NCBI RefSeq assembly: GCF_048564905.1
Contig: NC_133006.1
Span: forward strand, 17,010,501 to 17,074,500
Origin: Vicugna pacos
Taxonomy: Eukaryota > Chordata > Mammalia > Artiodactyla > Camelidae
Direction: 5' to 3'
DNA: 64,000 nt
The notes under the pieces: model-generated
What the model saw: only the letters and a program-made list of their open reading frames with translations
Databases searched by the model: none
What the model was told of the DNA's origin: nothing
Translations under genes and position numbers: made by a program
Shown: piece by piece, positions 30,346-40,500 of the stretch
Layout of the letters: each line of letters opens with the position of its first letter
How positions within the stretch are numbered: position 1 is the first letter of the stretch

Positions 30346-32639
30346 TGACACACTGTCTCCTTTTCGGAGTTTCCTGGAGACTTGACATTTAAGCTGCTGT
30401 CACCTGAGATGCTTCACAGGACAGCTTGTCGAGGGGTGGCAGCTGGAGGCTGCTTGTTAGTTCATAACCGTCACTCCTGGCCATCACCTGGCAGAGAGCG
30501 GAGCTCTGGAGCTGGGCTGGGCCCAGGAAGTCACCTCTGCTGAGAGGAAGAAGGTAGAGGAGGGACCAGAGGCATGGAACAGGGAAGATGAGGTGTGAGG
30601 TGGCCCTGAGAGGAAGGGAGAGAGCCAGACTCAGAGGGGCAGGGATGGGCCAGGTGAGTATTGTGTCCCTCTGATGGCACAGCATCTCACCCAATCAGAC
30701 CCATTTCCATAACAGCCTGAGAAACAGGTGCTTGAGAAACTGCTGGGGGAACACAGCCCAGAGTGGATGAAGGATGTGAACACCAGGACAGAAAGAGACA
30801 GGAGATTCCAGGCCAAGGAGAATAAGAGCTGCGGAAAGTTGAGAGCCAACGAAAATGAGGTCTGGGCAATGAGTGAGTGACATGGTTCTTGCCTGCCAGC
30901 TGCCAGGATAGCTGAAGGTGGGGTCACAGGCACAGGCAGACGAGAGGCTGAGGAGGAGAATGCGACATAGTTGTCTCAAGGGATGCTCGGAGTCATGACA
31001 CGTCCAGGGGTCTCCATGGGATCTCCTTGGAAACACAGGGTGCAGTTTCTCAAGTGATTTATACCAACATCAGCAGCTGGAGGAGGGAGGTGTGCCTGGC
31101 TCAGGCTATCCGAGAAACGGGGCTGCGGGTTCACAGCGGGTAGATCTGGGAGCTCTATGGGGACGGACGGGGTGTTCAGCAGACGGACGCTCTGGGGGTG
31201 ACCCTGCCACTCCTGGTCCTCAGCCTCATCTGTAGAGAGAGAGGCTGGCTCAGGTGGCTCTGCTGTTATCGGCAGCTCTGATGTTCCAGGTGGTGTTGTA
31301 GGTGCACCCCCACCCCGTCCTGTCTCTTGCCCTCGGGTTCCGCCCCCATCCCGGTGCTCCCTGAAGTGGGGCCCTGGCCTGGCGGCTGCATGTCTCCACT
31401 GAGCAGTCAGAGCAACAGGAGGTGATGTGGGGACAGGAAAGGGGAGGCTGCAGGTGCTGAGACTGGGGAGATGGAATGGGTGGGGGGTCACCACAGGCTG
31501 CTCGGTCTTCCAAATTTCTCTCTCTCTCTCCCTCTCTCGGGGAATTCCTCTGAGAGCAGACAGGGAACAGCCTCTTAAATCCTTCGTTAAGTGGAAAGCA
31601 CCTGGCATCTCTTCCCCGTTGGTTTCTGTTGCACGGGGGGTGGGGAGGAGGGGCACAGCCACGCCGTGATTGCCCCTTCCCCGGCCAGCGGCCTTGGGGG
31701 ACCGAGCCAGCAGGGGCAGGGAAGTCCTAGGTGGGGGTCCACAGGGAAACTGGGGCATGTGGCAGGTGAGGACACTGAGGTCCAGACACATGCTTCAGGT
31801 GCCAGAGGGCCCACTGTCACCCAATGTGATTGTCTAGAGAGAAAACTCTGCCAGTGAGAATTCAAATGGAAGGGGCTGAGTCTGAGGCTGCAAGTCTGTC
31901 CCTCTGCCCTAGGCAGGTGGACACTGGCTGGCATGGACCCAGCTACAAGGATGACCAACTCCCAGCGTTAATCAGAGGGAGAAGTGAAGGGACAGTTTAC
32001 AGAAGTGAGGGCAGCGCAGCAGGACACCCCAGAGCTGGTGCACTGGGCACTACAAGGCGAGAAACAGTCACCACCCCTGGGGCCCACAGAGCAAGGGGAG
32101 GGAGCAGAGGCACCACTGAGCGCTGCAGCCGGAGAGAGGGACCGTCCCATAAGAGTTATAGCCAAGGGACACAGCCACCGCCAGCACGGCCACGAAGCAG
32201 GTGCGCTGGCAGGGTCAGTGCGAGAAATACCCTGACCTCACTCTCCAGTCTCCTGTTGGTGCCCCCCAACCCGTGACCAAACCCAAGAAAGCCAGAGGGA
32301 GGGGAAGCCTGAGAGACGCAGCTGGTAGGGGGTGGACCCCAGGGGTCGAAGCAAGGAAGGGAATGGATGGGAGAGGAGGTGGATTCATGGAGGCAACTTG
32401 CAGCCCTGGGTTTTCGGTCTCTGGAATTAATTATTCCCCAAGCGAAGAGCTGTCAGCTCTGGGAGACCAGCCACTCAGAGCCACCCGACACCACTTAGCA
32501 GCGTCCACAGCTTCTGCACAGCACCCCGGGCCTGCGGCCTGGTCGGCCCGGAAATGGAGCCCCTCTCTGCTCCTCAGCACTTTGTTAGAATTGTTTCCAC
32601 TTCGTAGTTCTTTCCTCTTTGGACTTCAGGTGCCCAGAC
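30346..32639. other. GC-rich unique sequence with a long minus-strand open frame
   Basis: The minus strand is open for 271 codons at 30976-31791. The predicted protein is Pro/Ser/Thr-rich with a run of alternating Arg-Glu from a CT microsatellite (31516-31538), and no domain. No splice signals or promoter were argued. Nothing else recognised in this 2.3 kb. Confidence 0.4.
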
Positions 32640-32989
32640 CTGGTTGAGTCTCATGCCTCACTGGTTTTATATGACCCACTTTTATTTGGATATTTAGTTA
32701 GTTTTCTTGAGAATGGGAAGTATGCACTAACTCACCACCCAACAAACAGCTTGACTATAACCTACATCTGCGCTCAGTCCCCCATCCCACACCCTCACCT
32801 CCCCCGAATCTGAATCCTCCCCCATCACTCTGAATCCTGGCCACTTCCCTTTACTTGCCTTTCTATGTGGTTTTATTGCATGCTGTTTGCATCATGCTTC
32901 TTTTCTTAAATTATGACTATTTCAAGTATACAAAAGAGTGTAAAAAACAGTGTATTGATACCTTCGTTCTGTGTGTCAAATATAGCCAA
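32640..32989 (+). mobile_element. Possible old L1 fragment (orientation as read)
   Basis: ATTTCAAGTATACAAAAGAG then TGTAAAAAACAGTG near 32925 resembles a piece of ancient L1M sequence. The preceding 250 bases are too diverged to be sure. Confidence 0.35.
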
Positions 32990-33085
32990 TAATTGTTGAG
33001 TACTAGCTTTGGGGCTGAACTCTGTGCTGGACACAGGTCACGGACATGGCCAAGGCAAGCCCTCCAGCCAGCGAGGTTAGAACAT
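32990..33085 (-). mobile_element. L2 LINE 3' end fragment
   Basis: ATTGTTGAGTACTAGCTTTG, CTGTGCTGGACACAGG and CCAGCGAGGTTAGAACATG keep the order of the antisense L2 end. Confidence 0.5.
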
Positions 33086-33159
33086 GTAAACAACGTTATG
33101 GGCCTCCGGGTGGTTGGGGCAGGGAGGAAGGGCAGTGTGGGAGAGGGGATGGGAATTTC

Positions 33160-33250
33160 TGGAAGGCAGAGGCCAGATTAAAAGAGGTTCATCTCTGAAG
33201 CCCCACTGCCTGGCTGAGAGCTGGTGCTCAGTAGATGTTGATAGAATTAA
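33160..33250 (+). mobile_element. L2 LINE 3' end fragment
   Basis: CTGGAAGGCAGAGGCCAG, CCCCACTGCCTGGCTGAGAG and TGGTGCTCAGTAGATGTTGA are the L2 3' end in sense. Confidence 0.65.
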
Positions 33251-33507
33251 GAACAGGAGGGGTTTGGGAAAAGATGCAAAACCTCCCATTCTAGGTCAGC
33301 AGGAAAAGTCATGAGCAAGACTTGGGGTTGGATGGGTAGAGGGGTTTGCAAGGCAGCCCCACCCCACTTCCAATTCAGGGGATTCATTCCCTAATGAGCC
33401 CAGTATATCCCTTTCCACATTATGACACTTGCACTGGCTTGTGACAGACTCTGTAAACGTGTTCTGATCCTCTCACTAGAAGTTCCCCTAGGCCAGGGCT
33501 TGGGGAT

Positions 33508-33866
33508 CTGAGGTCAGGGGCTGAGTGTCCTGCATCGGGTTTGGAGATTCCTGAAGCAGAGGCTGTCCACCCCATGAGACTGGGGCCACCTGCAGCAGGG
33601 ACTAGGTCTCTTCCATCGGGATGGGCGATACCATAAGTTAGGTCTGTTTCCCCTATGAGACTGGGGCATCCTAAGGTTCAGGTGTTTTTCACCTGATAGA
33701 TCTTCCTGAAATCAGAGGTGGTTCTCCTCCTTTGACTGGGAAGTCCCTGAAGACCCAGGCTGTATCTCCCCCATCAAACTGGGACATCCATGGGGCTGGG
33801 GAGGCTTTTTTCCCATCAGAAGCTCCTGCAGTCAGAGCTGTCTCCTTGCCACTGCAGAGAGACAAG
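33508..33866. repeat. Decayed minisatellite, about nine units of roughly 40 bp
   Basis: Units begin with CTGAAG-like boxes at 33508, 33551, 33590, 33632, 33671, 33706, 33747, 33789 and 33826 (spacings 43, 39, 42, 39, 35, 41, 42 and 37). Each unit runs ctgaag - cagg - ctgt - tctcccccat - gagactggg. The core resembles the L2 3' segment (cccccactagactg...cagggactgt). Further decayed units may extend to about 34060. The array is old, since units differ widely. Confidence 0.75.
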
Positions 33867-34354
33867 GCATACTTTCCCTATGTGCTTCCGGAGAGCAGAG
33901 ATGGCCCCCTGCCTCCATACTTACAATGTCCTTGATCAGTGCCAGACCTCTCTGAGACATCCTTGTTTTCTTACCTCCCAGCCTGGAGATAACTCGCCTG
34001 AAGAATCCCTGTTGCATCATATGGACTTTGCCAGGAGTCACTTACCATGTCCCCCAGACACTGTGTCTCTAGGTCTGAGCTGCTGAGACCTGAGCATGGC
34101 CAGACTGCGAGGGGGCATGGTTGCAGGAGGAGGGGATGTCATGTCGCATAATCTAGGCATTGGCTTCAGCTCAGAGCCTGCTACAATGTCTGCAGGCTGA
34201 GTCCAGCCTCTCGGGACACAGGCAGCTGGGCAGATGGGATCTGGAGGAAGCCCTTCCCCTTGGCTCACCAAATGATATCAAAGAAAGGACATACGGGACC
34301 TAGGAGTGGGGCAGATGGGAAGGGGAGAGAGCCTCATTTTTGGACAACACACAC
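33867..34354. other. Unique sequence or decayed continuation of the array
   Basis: Scattered phrases such as CTGAAGAATCCCTGTTGC (34000) suggest leftovers of the tandem array. Otherwise nothing recognised. Confidence 0.35.
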
Positions 34355-34377
34355 CATCATCATCATCATCATCATCT
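34355..34377. repeat. (CAT)n microsatellite
   Basis: About seven to eight CAT units. Confidence 0.9.
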
Positions 34378-34389
34378 CGTTCAAATTTC

Positions 34390-34540
34390 CGAATACTGAG
34401 ATAAGTAAAACACATGTCCTCTTCATTTTGCAGATGAGAAAATTAAGGTGGAGAGAGGAGAAGCTTGCCTGGGGTGATCTGAGTAGGGGTAGAGAAGCAG
34501 AAGTGGGTCAGAGTTCTACCTGTAAACCTCATGCTGTGTC
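34390..34540 (-). mobile_element. MIR SINE remnant
   Basis: CTTCATTTTGCAGATGAGAA, AATTAAGGTGGAGAGAGGAG and GTGGGTCAGAGTTCTACC give the antisense MIR core. Confidence 0.75.
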
Positions 34541-34718
34541 CAGCCCAAGACACTGTGACTTGCCCTCCAGAAGGAGCAATTCTGGCAGATTCTTGAGTGG
34601 GGTCCTCTCCTTTCTGTCCACATCACCTCCTGGTGAAGACAGCCACTCATCCAGGAGTGGATTTGTGGCCAATGGTTATCTTTCAGATGGGTGCCCCCCC
34701 CCCACTATATCAGGGTCT

Positions 34719-34802
34719 CCTTAAAGACAGGGCTGAGTCTCTTCACTCAGACCGGGAGCTCTCCAAGGCCAAGCTCTGTCTCCCACTCTGGGCCGTCCCC
34801 CA
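34719..34802. repeat. Two further units of the 40-bp minisatellite
   Basis: CTTAAAGACAGGGCTGAGTC (34720) and TCCAAGGCCAAGCTCTGTCT (34762) match the unit pattern of 33508-33866 at 42-base spacing. They lie about 850 bases downstream of the main array, beyond a MIR. Confidence 0.6.
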
Positions 34803-35514
34803 GAGGAGGCAGTATTTGTGCTGGGAAGACCTTTGCTTAGTGCATTTATAGGTTCTTCCACTTTTCCCTCTTTGGCTCTGCTGCCTGCTCCCTGGGGTGG
34901 TCCGGTCATCTTGTCTTAAGGCCATAAAACTCCAAACTTCAGATCTGAATGGGCCTGCAAAGGTCATCCCATTTATTATATCTCCTGGATCCTCTGCAGA
35001 GAACATCCCTCTATCCCACACTCAAAAGAAGTGCTTGGTGGGAAAGAGAGACGGTGCTAACGTCTGACTGCTGCACCACTTCCTTCTTTCCGCCCACTGG
35101 CGGGGCCTTTACAGCATCGCGCCTCACCACCACCACCCTTTTCTCCCAGTTGCTGTCCTTCCCCATCCTTTTCGTCTCCGGGTTGAAGCCTCCTATTTCC
35201 TACGGGCATCTTTATGAGGGAAGCAGGGGGCAGGTTGGCTGTCACTGCCACCCTTCTTTGGGCCCACTTTTGAGCCCACTGCTGCTCCACCTGCCCTCCC
35301 TCCCCTCTGTTCCATCCCATCCAGCCTGCCTCTCCCTTTGAGCCACTTCTAGGCTTCCCCTCACCCCAGGTAACTGGAGGGGGTGCAGTATCTCTTGAGT
35401 CTCCAAATTCCCATAGATTTGATCATCTTGGGAACTTAACTGCCCCGAAGTTCCTGAAGCTGTCAGGTATAAGATCTGGGTCAAATCCTGTGTTGGGAGA
35501 GCCCAGTCCTTTTT
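34803..35514. other. Unique sequence, nothing recognised
   Basis: Pyrimidine-rich at 35130-35340. No gene signals. Confidence 0.4.
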
Positions 35515-35650
35515 GGTCAAGTATCACTCTATTCCCTCCATCTTATGCTGGCTCTAGAAGCAAACTCACCTCTTGGTCCAAGATGGCCAGAGCAACTCCA
35601 GCCATCACATTCCTCATTCCAGGCAGCAGGAAGGAGAAGAGGGAAAGGCC
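35515..35650 (+). mobile_element. Left part of an old unnamed interspersed repeat, split by an LTR
   Basis: TTGGTCCAAGATGGCCAG, CTCCAGCCATCACATTCC and TCATTCCAGGCAGCAGGAAG are landmarks of a common mammalian repeat I cannot name with confidence. The right part resumes at 36431 after the LTR. Related copies lie at 40040-40500 and 41025-41415. Confidence 0.6.
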
Positions 35651-36430
35651 CAAACCTTCTACGATTCTGACGCTAATTCTGCTGTGTGCTTTTCCCCCGG
35701 TACCACCAAGTATTTCCAACACCAGCTGTGTGTCCTACAGGTCAACTCAATTCTGACACCATCTAACTGGAGACAGTGTCAGATCCCACAGGTTAAGGGC
35801 CCAGTCCCACAAGATCGTCCCCCACTTCAGGAGCCAGTTGCAAGTCCAGTTTGTCTCCTGTGCTTCTGACCAGCTGGCTATAGATCAGAGGTTTCCATGA
35901 CCCTCTCCTTGGGTTTGATTAAATTGCTAGAGCAGCTCACTGAACTCAGGGAACCATTTTACTTACAATCTCACCCATTTGTTATAAAAAGATATAACTC
36001 AGGAACAGCCAGTTGGAAGAGACGCCCAGGGCAAGCTGTGTAGGAAGGGGCAGAGCTGCCTTGCCCTGTCCAGGTGAGCCACGCTCCCAGCACTTCCAGG
36101 TGTTCACCAACCTGGAAGTTGTCCAAATGCTTTTTATGGTGGCTTCATCGCAGACGCATGATTGATTGATCTTTGGCTACTGGTGATTGATTCAGCTTCT
36201 CACCCCTCCCAAGAGGTCAGAAGGGTGGGACTGAGAGTTCTAATCCTCTAATGAGGTGGTAGTCTCCCCTAGCAACAAGCCCCCATCCTTAGGTGTTTTC
36301 CAAAAGTCACCATTAACATAGCAAAAGACACCTTTATGGTGCTCATCACAGGACGTTAGAAAGGTTTTTAAGAGCTCTGTGCCAGGACTAGAATGAAGAC
36401 CAACTTATATTCTAAAAAGAGTTTATCACA
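35651..36430 (-). mobile_element. MER21-group ERVL solo LTR (fossil), inserted in an older repeat
   Basis: In antisense the order is: ACACCAGCTGTGTGTCCTAC, CAGATCCCACAGGTTAAGGG, CAGTTGCAAGTCCAG, ATAGATCAGAGGTTTCCATG, CTAGAGCAGCTCACTGAACT, CATGATTGATTGATCTTTGG, GGTGGGACTGAGAGTTCTAA, CAACAAGCCCCCATCC, and AGAGCTCTGTGCCAGGACTA near its end. This matches my memory of MER21-type LTRs of about 0.8-0.9 kb. It is non-coding, a solo LTR, and of early placental age. The group name is less sure than the LTR call. Confidence 0.68.
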
Positions 36431-36600
36431 CCTTCCTGTAAGGATACTTCTGCCACGTACGCCTCATTGGCCAGAACTTAGTCGTGGCCACACCTAGTTG
36501 TGAGAAGGGCTGGGAAATGTTGTCTTCTTTCTGGAAGCCATATGCCCAGCCACAAAGAAGGGTACAGTGGACACTGGAGGTGACTGGCCATGATGAGGTC
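36431..36600 (+). mobile_element. Right part of the split unnamed repeat
   Basis: CATTGGCCAGAACTTAGTCG, TGGCCACACCTAGTTGTGAG, AGGGCTGGGAAATGTTGTCT and AGCCATATGCCCAGCC continue the repeat broken off at 35650. Confidence 0.6.
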
Positions 36601-36624
36601 ATGGTGGATGTGTGCATTGTGGCC

Positions 36625-36775
36625 AGACCAGTCGGGCTTCCATCCTTTGTTACTTTGGGCGTGTCCTCTGAATCTTGGTGCCTGCATCCATAAACAGACA
36701 CGTGAGATTCTTGTGAGGGTTTGATGAAATAACGGACACAAAAGACTTTATAAACTGTCACGAGCTGTCAGTTGT
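36625..36775 (+). mobile_element. MIR SINE remnant
   Basis: GTTACTTTGGGCGTGTCCTC, TGCCTGCATCCATAAACAGA, GAGGGTTTGATGAAATAACG and ACTTTATAAACTGTCACGAG are the sense MIR core to 3' region. Confidence 0.65.
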
Positions 36776-37194
36776 GAAGTCTCCCTATTCTTGTATTCCT
36801 TTGGCCCCACCAATAAGTCAGAATTGCTTTATGAGGGCTACGTGAGAGATACGGATGCAGAGATGCCTAGATGCCAGTGAAAAAGCTTGGGATGGAAGAG
36901 AGAAGAGAGGAATGTGTTGGCAGGTTTTCTTCCAGACACAGAGGTTTTGGGGCAGGAAGGATGTGAATCAAGTAATGAGGGCACCTGTGGGGTGTCCTGG
37001 GATGGAGTCCGCATATCTCTGGAGGAGACATCTTCAGCCAAAGCCCAGCAATTGTACCTGGAATTGGGCAAGAGAGTAAGAGGGTTGGAGAACTTCCTTC
37101 ATAATCCACACACTCCTGCCAGCCATCTCCCGGGTCTCCTCCATCCGTCTGAGCCCAGCAATGCTTCCGTCCTTGGACCAAGCCAAGGTGAAGA
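36776..37194. other. Unique sequence, nothing recognised
   Basis: No gene or nameable repeat. Confidence 0.4.
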
Positions 37195-37530
37195 TTCCTT
37201 GCTTAGGCTCTGTTTTTCTCTTCATTGACAGATGAAATCACTTCTTGGTTTAGTCGAGGTGCCCTTAGTTCCTTGTGGTAATTATTGCTCTATCAGTAAA
37301 CGGAAAGGTTTTAATTTCACAAGGGTGCGTGCAAATAGTGCATTTTGCATTTGCTCGGCCTTAATCAATACTGTAACAGAATTACGAGGTCCCAGCAAGC
37401 CTCGTGATCTTACCTAAGCTGATAAAAAATGAGTCTACCTAACTACAAACAAGACCTTAGCTAATGCACTTGTCGATAACTGGTGACCACATTTTTCTGC
37501 CTTGTATCAAATTTTCTCTAGTTTATTCAG
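37195..37530. promoter_or_regulatory. Candidate conserved non-coding element (enhancer-like)
   Basis: A repeat-free AT-rich block. It holds GTGGTAATTATTGCTC (37276-37291), GTTTTAATTTCAC, GCGTGCAAATAGTGC, TTTTGCATTTGC, CGGCCTTAATCAATACTG (37358-37375) and TTACGAGG. Several CpGs are retained (GTCGAGG, AAACGGAA, GTGCGTG, CTCGGCC, CTCGTG, GTCGATAA). This combination is what deeply conserved neural enhancers usually look like. Unverified. Confidence 0.42.
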
Positions 37531-37659
37531 GTATTGACTAAAACTATGTGTTCTTTAGAGACAGGAGCAGTCTATCGTTGCTACCACATTTTAAGGTTTT
37601 ATGTCATCTTCTTTCATGTCACTCTAATTACATTCAAATTCACCCTCAAGCCCAGCCAT

Positions 37660-37880
37660 CAGTTACCTCCACCCTCTCTTTCCCTTTATTTTTCCTCAGC
37701 ACTTACCACCTTCTGTTATGCTCTTTATTTTATTTGTTTATCTCATTTATTCTCTGTCTTCCCAAACTAGAACGCAGCGATTTGTTGTTGGTGTTTTTGT
37801 TTTGTCTCATTTATCCACTGCTGTGTTCTCAGAGCCTAGAACAGTGCTTGGCACGTGGTAGAAACTCAATGACTTATTTG
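37660..37880 (+). mobile_element. L2 LINE 3' end
   Basis: CCTCAGCACTTACCACCTTC, TTTATTTGTTTATCTC, CCAAACTAGAACGCAGCG, AGCCTAGAACAGTGCTTGGC and ACGTGGTAGAAACTCAATGA run in sense order to the L2 3' end. Confidence 0.92.
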
Positions 37881-38039
37881 CCACTAGAAGGCGTGAAGTC
37901 CTGGTACAGCTGTTGTATGCTCAGTGAGCGTAATTTCTAACGTCACTTTTGGTTCTAAAATTCTGTATTTCCAGATGCTTGGTATATGGCGTGTGCTCGC
38001 CTGGCTGCTTGATTAAATAAACGGACGAATCAAACGTTA

Positions 38040-38600
38040 CATTACAATGACGGAAAATAATGTCGTGTTCCATCCAATAGCCTCCCCGTCCCCCGCTTTG
38101 CTGTTCCACAGACCCAGCTGGCCAGAAGGAAGGAGGCATGGAGAACAAGCATATATTCTCTGCCCTTATCTCTTCAGCACACGGCCAATTTTTAAAACAG
38201 CATTTAATGACCATTGCATAAAGATGTCACTGCGTCAGTGCTGTCCCCAAGCAGCTGAGAGACTGTGTAGCCCCCGTGTCTTTCTGTGACATCCCTCCCA
38301 GGGACCGCAGAGGGGGCTTCTTGGCCCAGCTCACCTACTTCATTTGTAACCGAACTCCCAGGATAGGGTATTCTGCTAAATACACCCTTATCGGCCTCTC
38401 CTATGGTAATGCTCTTGCTACACAAGCCAGACAATTAGAGGTAATTGGGATAATCAGCATTTATTATGGCAATTTGCATTTCTACAGCAAGCGGTAGAGA
38501 ATTTACCACCCGGCTCTGTGCTTTTTGGATCCGCCCTGAATTCAGTTCTTCATTCTGAAGCGCTTTTTAGAGCCGGCAGGATTTGTCCCTCCTTGGCTCA
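38040..38600. promoter_or_regulatory. Candidate conserved non-coding element with homeodomain/POU cluster
   Basis: Repeat-free. It holds CAATTA (38432-38437), TAATTG (38442-38447), GATAATC, a perfect reverse octamer ATTTGCAT (38472-38479), CATTTAATGACCATTGCATA near 38199, and an early CATTACAATGACGGAAAATA. About 38760-38860 nearby adds GACTTAATTGACAG (38808-38821). The density and kind of motifs suggest a developmental enhancer. This is inference without alignment. Confidence 0.45.
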
Positions 38601-38759
38601 CATGATGTCCTTAGGGCTGCGGTAGGTGTGAATCTCACCAGCCAATCAAAGGGGAGTGTGCAAATTAGGGCCTGGGAATTAGAGAGGCCTCACTTCCTTC
38701 ATCTGGGGCCCGGGGAAGAATCTACTGCCTGGAAGGAGCCCTGGGTCTGTGGCCAGACC

Positions 38760-38860
38760 CCTGGTGACGGATTTTTTCGCTACCTTGACCAGATGTTTGA
38801 CTTAATTGACAGATTTGTTTTGCTGTCTCAGCGGAGTAACTCAAAGTTCAAGCCTGCTGT
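38760..38860. promoter_or_regulatory. Candidate conserved element, satellite of the previous block
   Basis: GACCAGATGTTTGACTTAAT, TTGACAGATTTG and AGCGGAGTAACTC in an otherwise unremarkable GC-rich neighbourhood. TTGACAG is a MEIS/TGIF-type core. Confidence 0.25.
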
Positions 38861-39029
38861 TAGTAGGAGCCTCAGCAAGGGAGGCCCTGCGTGGGCTCCG
38901 CACTACAGAGCCCAAGGGGCTTCTGAACACAGAGGTGCCTGCTCCTGGCTGCGGCCACCTTCTGTGGTATGGACACGTCCCTTGTGCCTGGCTTCGTGGG
39001 CACCGCTTGTCCTTTTCATGAACAAGGGC

Positions 39030-39240
39030 GGCGTTGTGCAGCGATCATAACTGTCAGGTCTCCACTGCAGCTTCCTAGGTTGGCATCTCTTCTCCACCAG
39101 GCGCTAGCTAGGGGACCATGAGTTACTTAACCTCTTGGAGCTGCATCAGCCTCATCCTTAAAGTGGAGGTAAGAATAGTACCTGAATCGAGGGTTGACAT
39201 AGGAATCAAGTGAGATCACGTATATGAGTCCCCTCGCAGC
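39030..39240 (+). mobile_element. MIR SINE remnant
   Basis: GTTACTTAACCTCTTGGAGC, TGCATCAGCCTCATCCTTAA, AGTGGAGGTAAGAATAGTAC and AATCAAGTGAGATCACGTAT follow the sense MIR. Confidence 0.85.
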
Positions 39241-39399
39241 ATGCAGGAGAAAGATGTTAGACGTTCTCATTAAAAGGCCCGCTCTCCAGCCACTCCGCGA
39301 GCCTTCATTATGCATCTTCACCAACCCATTTACAAGGTACAAGGTTCCAAGTGTCCCCAAGGAAGCACAGAAATATGTGCTTTAGCAGATTGGACAAGG

Positions 39400-39560
39400 G
39401 GGTGATTGATCTGGTGTGGACAACATGCAGGTTTTTCAAGGGAAAGAGGTGGCATTTGTTCTCAGTCTTGAAAGACTAAGGGCCTGAAGAGATGAGATGG
39501 AGGCCATTAAGGAAGCAGAACAGGGTAGGGTGTGCATGAAGAGAAGTTCACGGCAAAGGG
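39400..39560 (-). mobile_element. L2 LINE fragment
   Basis: GAGGTGGCATTTGTTCTCAG, TCTTGAAAGACTAAGGGCC and AGCAGAACAGGGTAGGG resemble the antisense L2 region in which ggtgacatttgagctgagtcttgaagg is typical. Confidence 0.6.
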
Positions 39561-40039
39561 CACATGTCTGTATCTGTACCTGAAATATTTGTTTTCGTAA
39601 GAAGACAGCGTTTTCCATTTTACTGCAATTTATAAGGGAATTACACATTGCATGCAGCCTCCCTCAGCCTCTTAACTCTGTTCTGTCATGGCCTGGGAAG
39701 GAAGACCAGGGGGACCTGTCATCCCCTTCCACGGTAGCTCCTCTGGTCTAAGACTACTCCTGTGATGGTCCCATCATAGACTTTGTCCACTTTGTTGAGA
39801 ACGTGGCGGCCAACCTGGACAATTTCCTGGGGTTACTGGGGAAAGTAAGGAGTGTTAGATGGTGGGGGCAACAGATCTCTAGACCCTTCAGGGCCCACAG
39901 CCTACCCGCCTCGGAGAAGGGCCTGGCTTTCCTTCTTAGGGAAAGCAGAGGTCTTTAGCTAGTCTCACAAACAAGAAAGATTGCTTTTGGTCCTACGGGG
40001 TCTTAGAAATCATGTGTGAAATAAACTAAAACATTTGCT
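39561..40039. other. Unique sequence, nothing recognised
   Basis: No gene signals or nameable repeat. Confidence 0.4.
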
Positions 40040-40500
40040 GCAGCCTCTTTTTATCCAGCCTATCAGTTAGGATAAAGGTGAAGTTGCTATAGCAGAGAGT
40101 CCCAGCAGAGTGGCTTAAATAAGATGAAAGTGTGTTTTACTCTCACATAACAGGCTAGCTGGCTCAGGCTGGTGGGGCTGCTGTGATTGACAAAGTCATT
40201 CAGACCTGGGTTCCTTCCATCTTGTGGCTTGACTCTCCTTGTGCATCGTGCCCAGCTGCATGCTTGGATCTGTGTGGCTGGCACATTCGCTTTCCAGCAC
40301 GTGGGAACTGGAAAGAGAAGCTGAGCGTGAAGTCTTTTCTTTAGAGCAAGGGATGCAGAAGATGCACTCATCACTCCTGCACATCTTCCTCTGGAACACA
40401 CAAGACCACGTGGCCACACACAACTCTGTGAGGTGCTGGGAAATAGCCTTTGGTTGCACCTTGTGTCCAGTGGAGCCCTGGGGGAAAGATGGGGTCTGTT
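40040..40500 (+). mobile_element. Old unnamed interspersed repeat (second copy of the family)
   Basis: CAGAGTGGCTTAAATAAGAT, GTTTTACTCTCACATAACAG, GGTTCCTTCCATCTTGTGGC and CACGTGGCCACACACAACTC followed by GCTGGGAAATAGCC are in the order of the family split at 35515/36431. The name is unknown to me. Confidence 0.6.

Noticed and set aside
33508-33866. Possible coding repeat protein (tandem 40-bp units)
   Set aside because: The unit length is not a multiple of three and varies from 35 to 43 bases, so no frame is kept across units.
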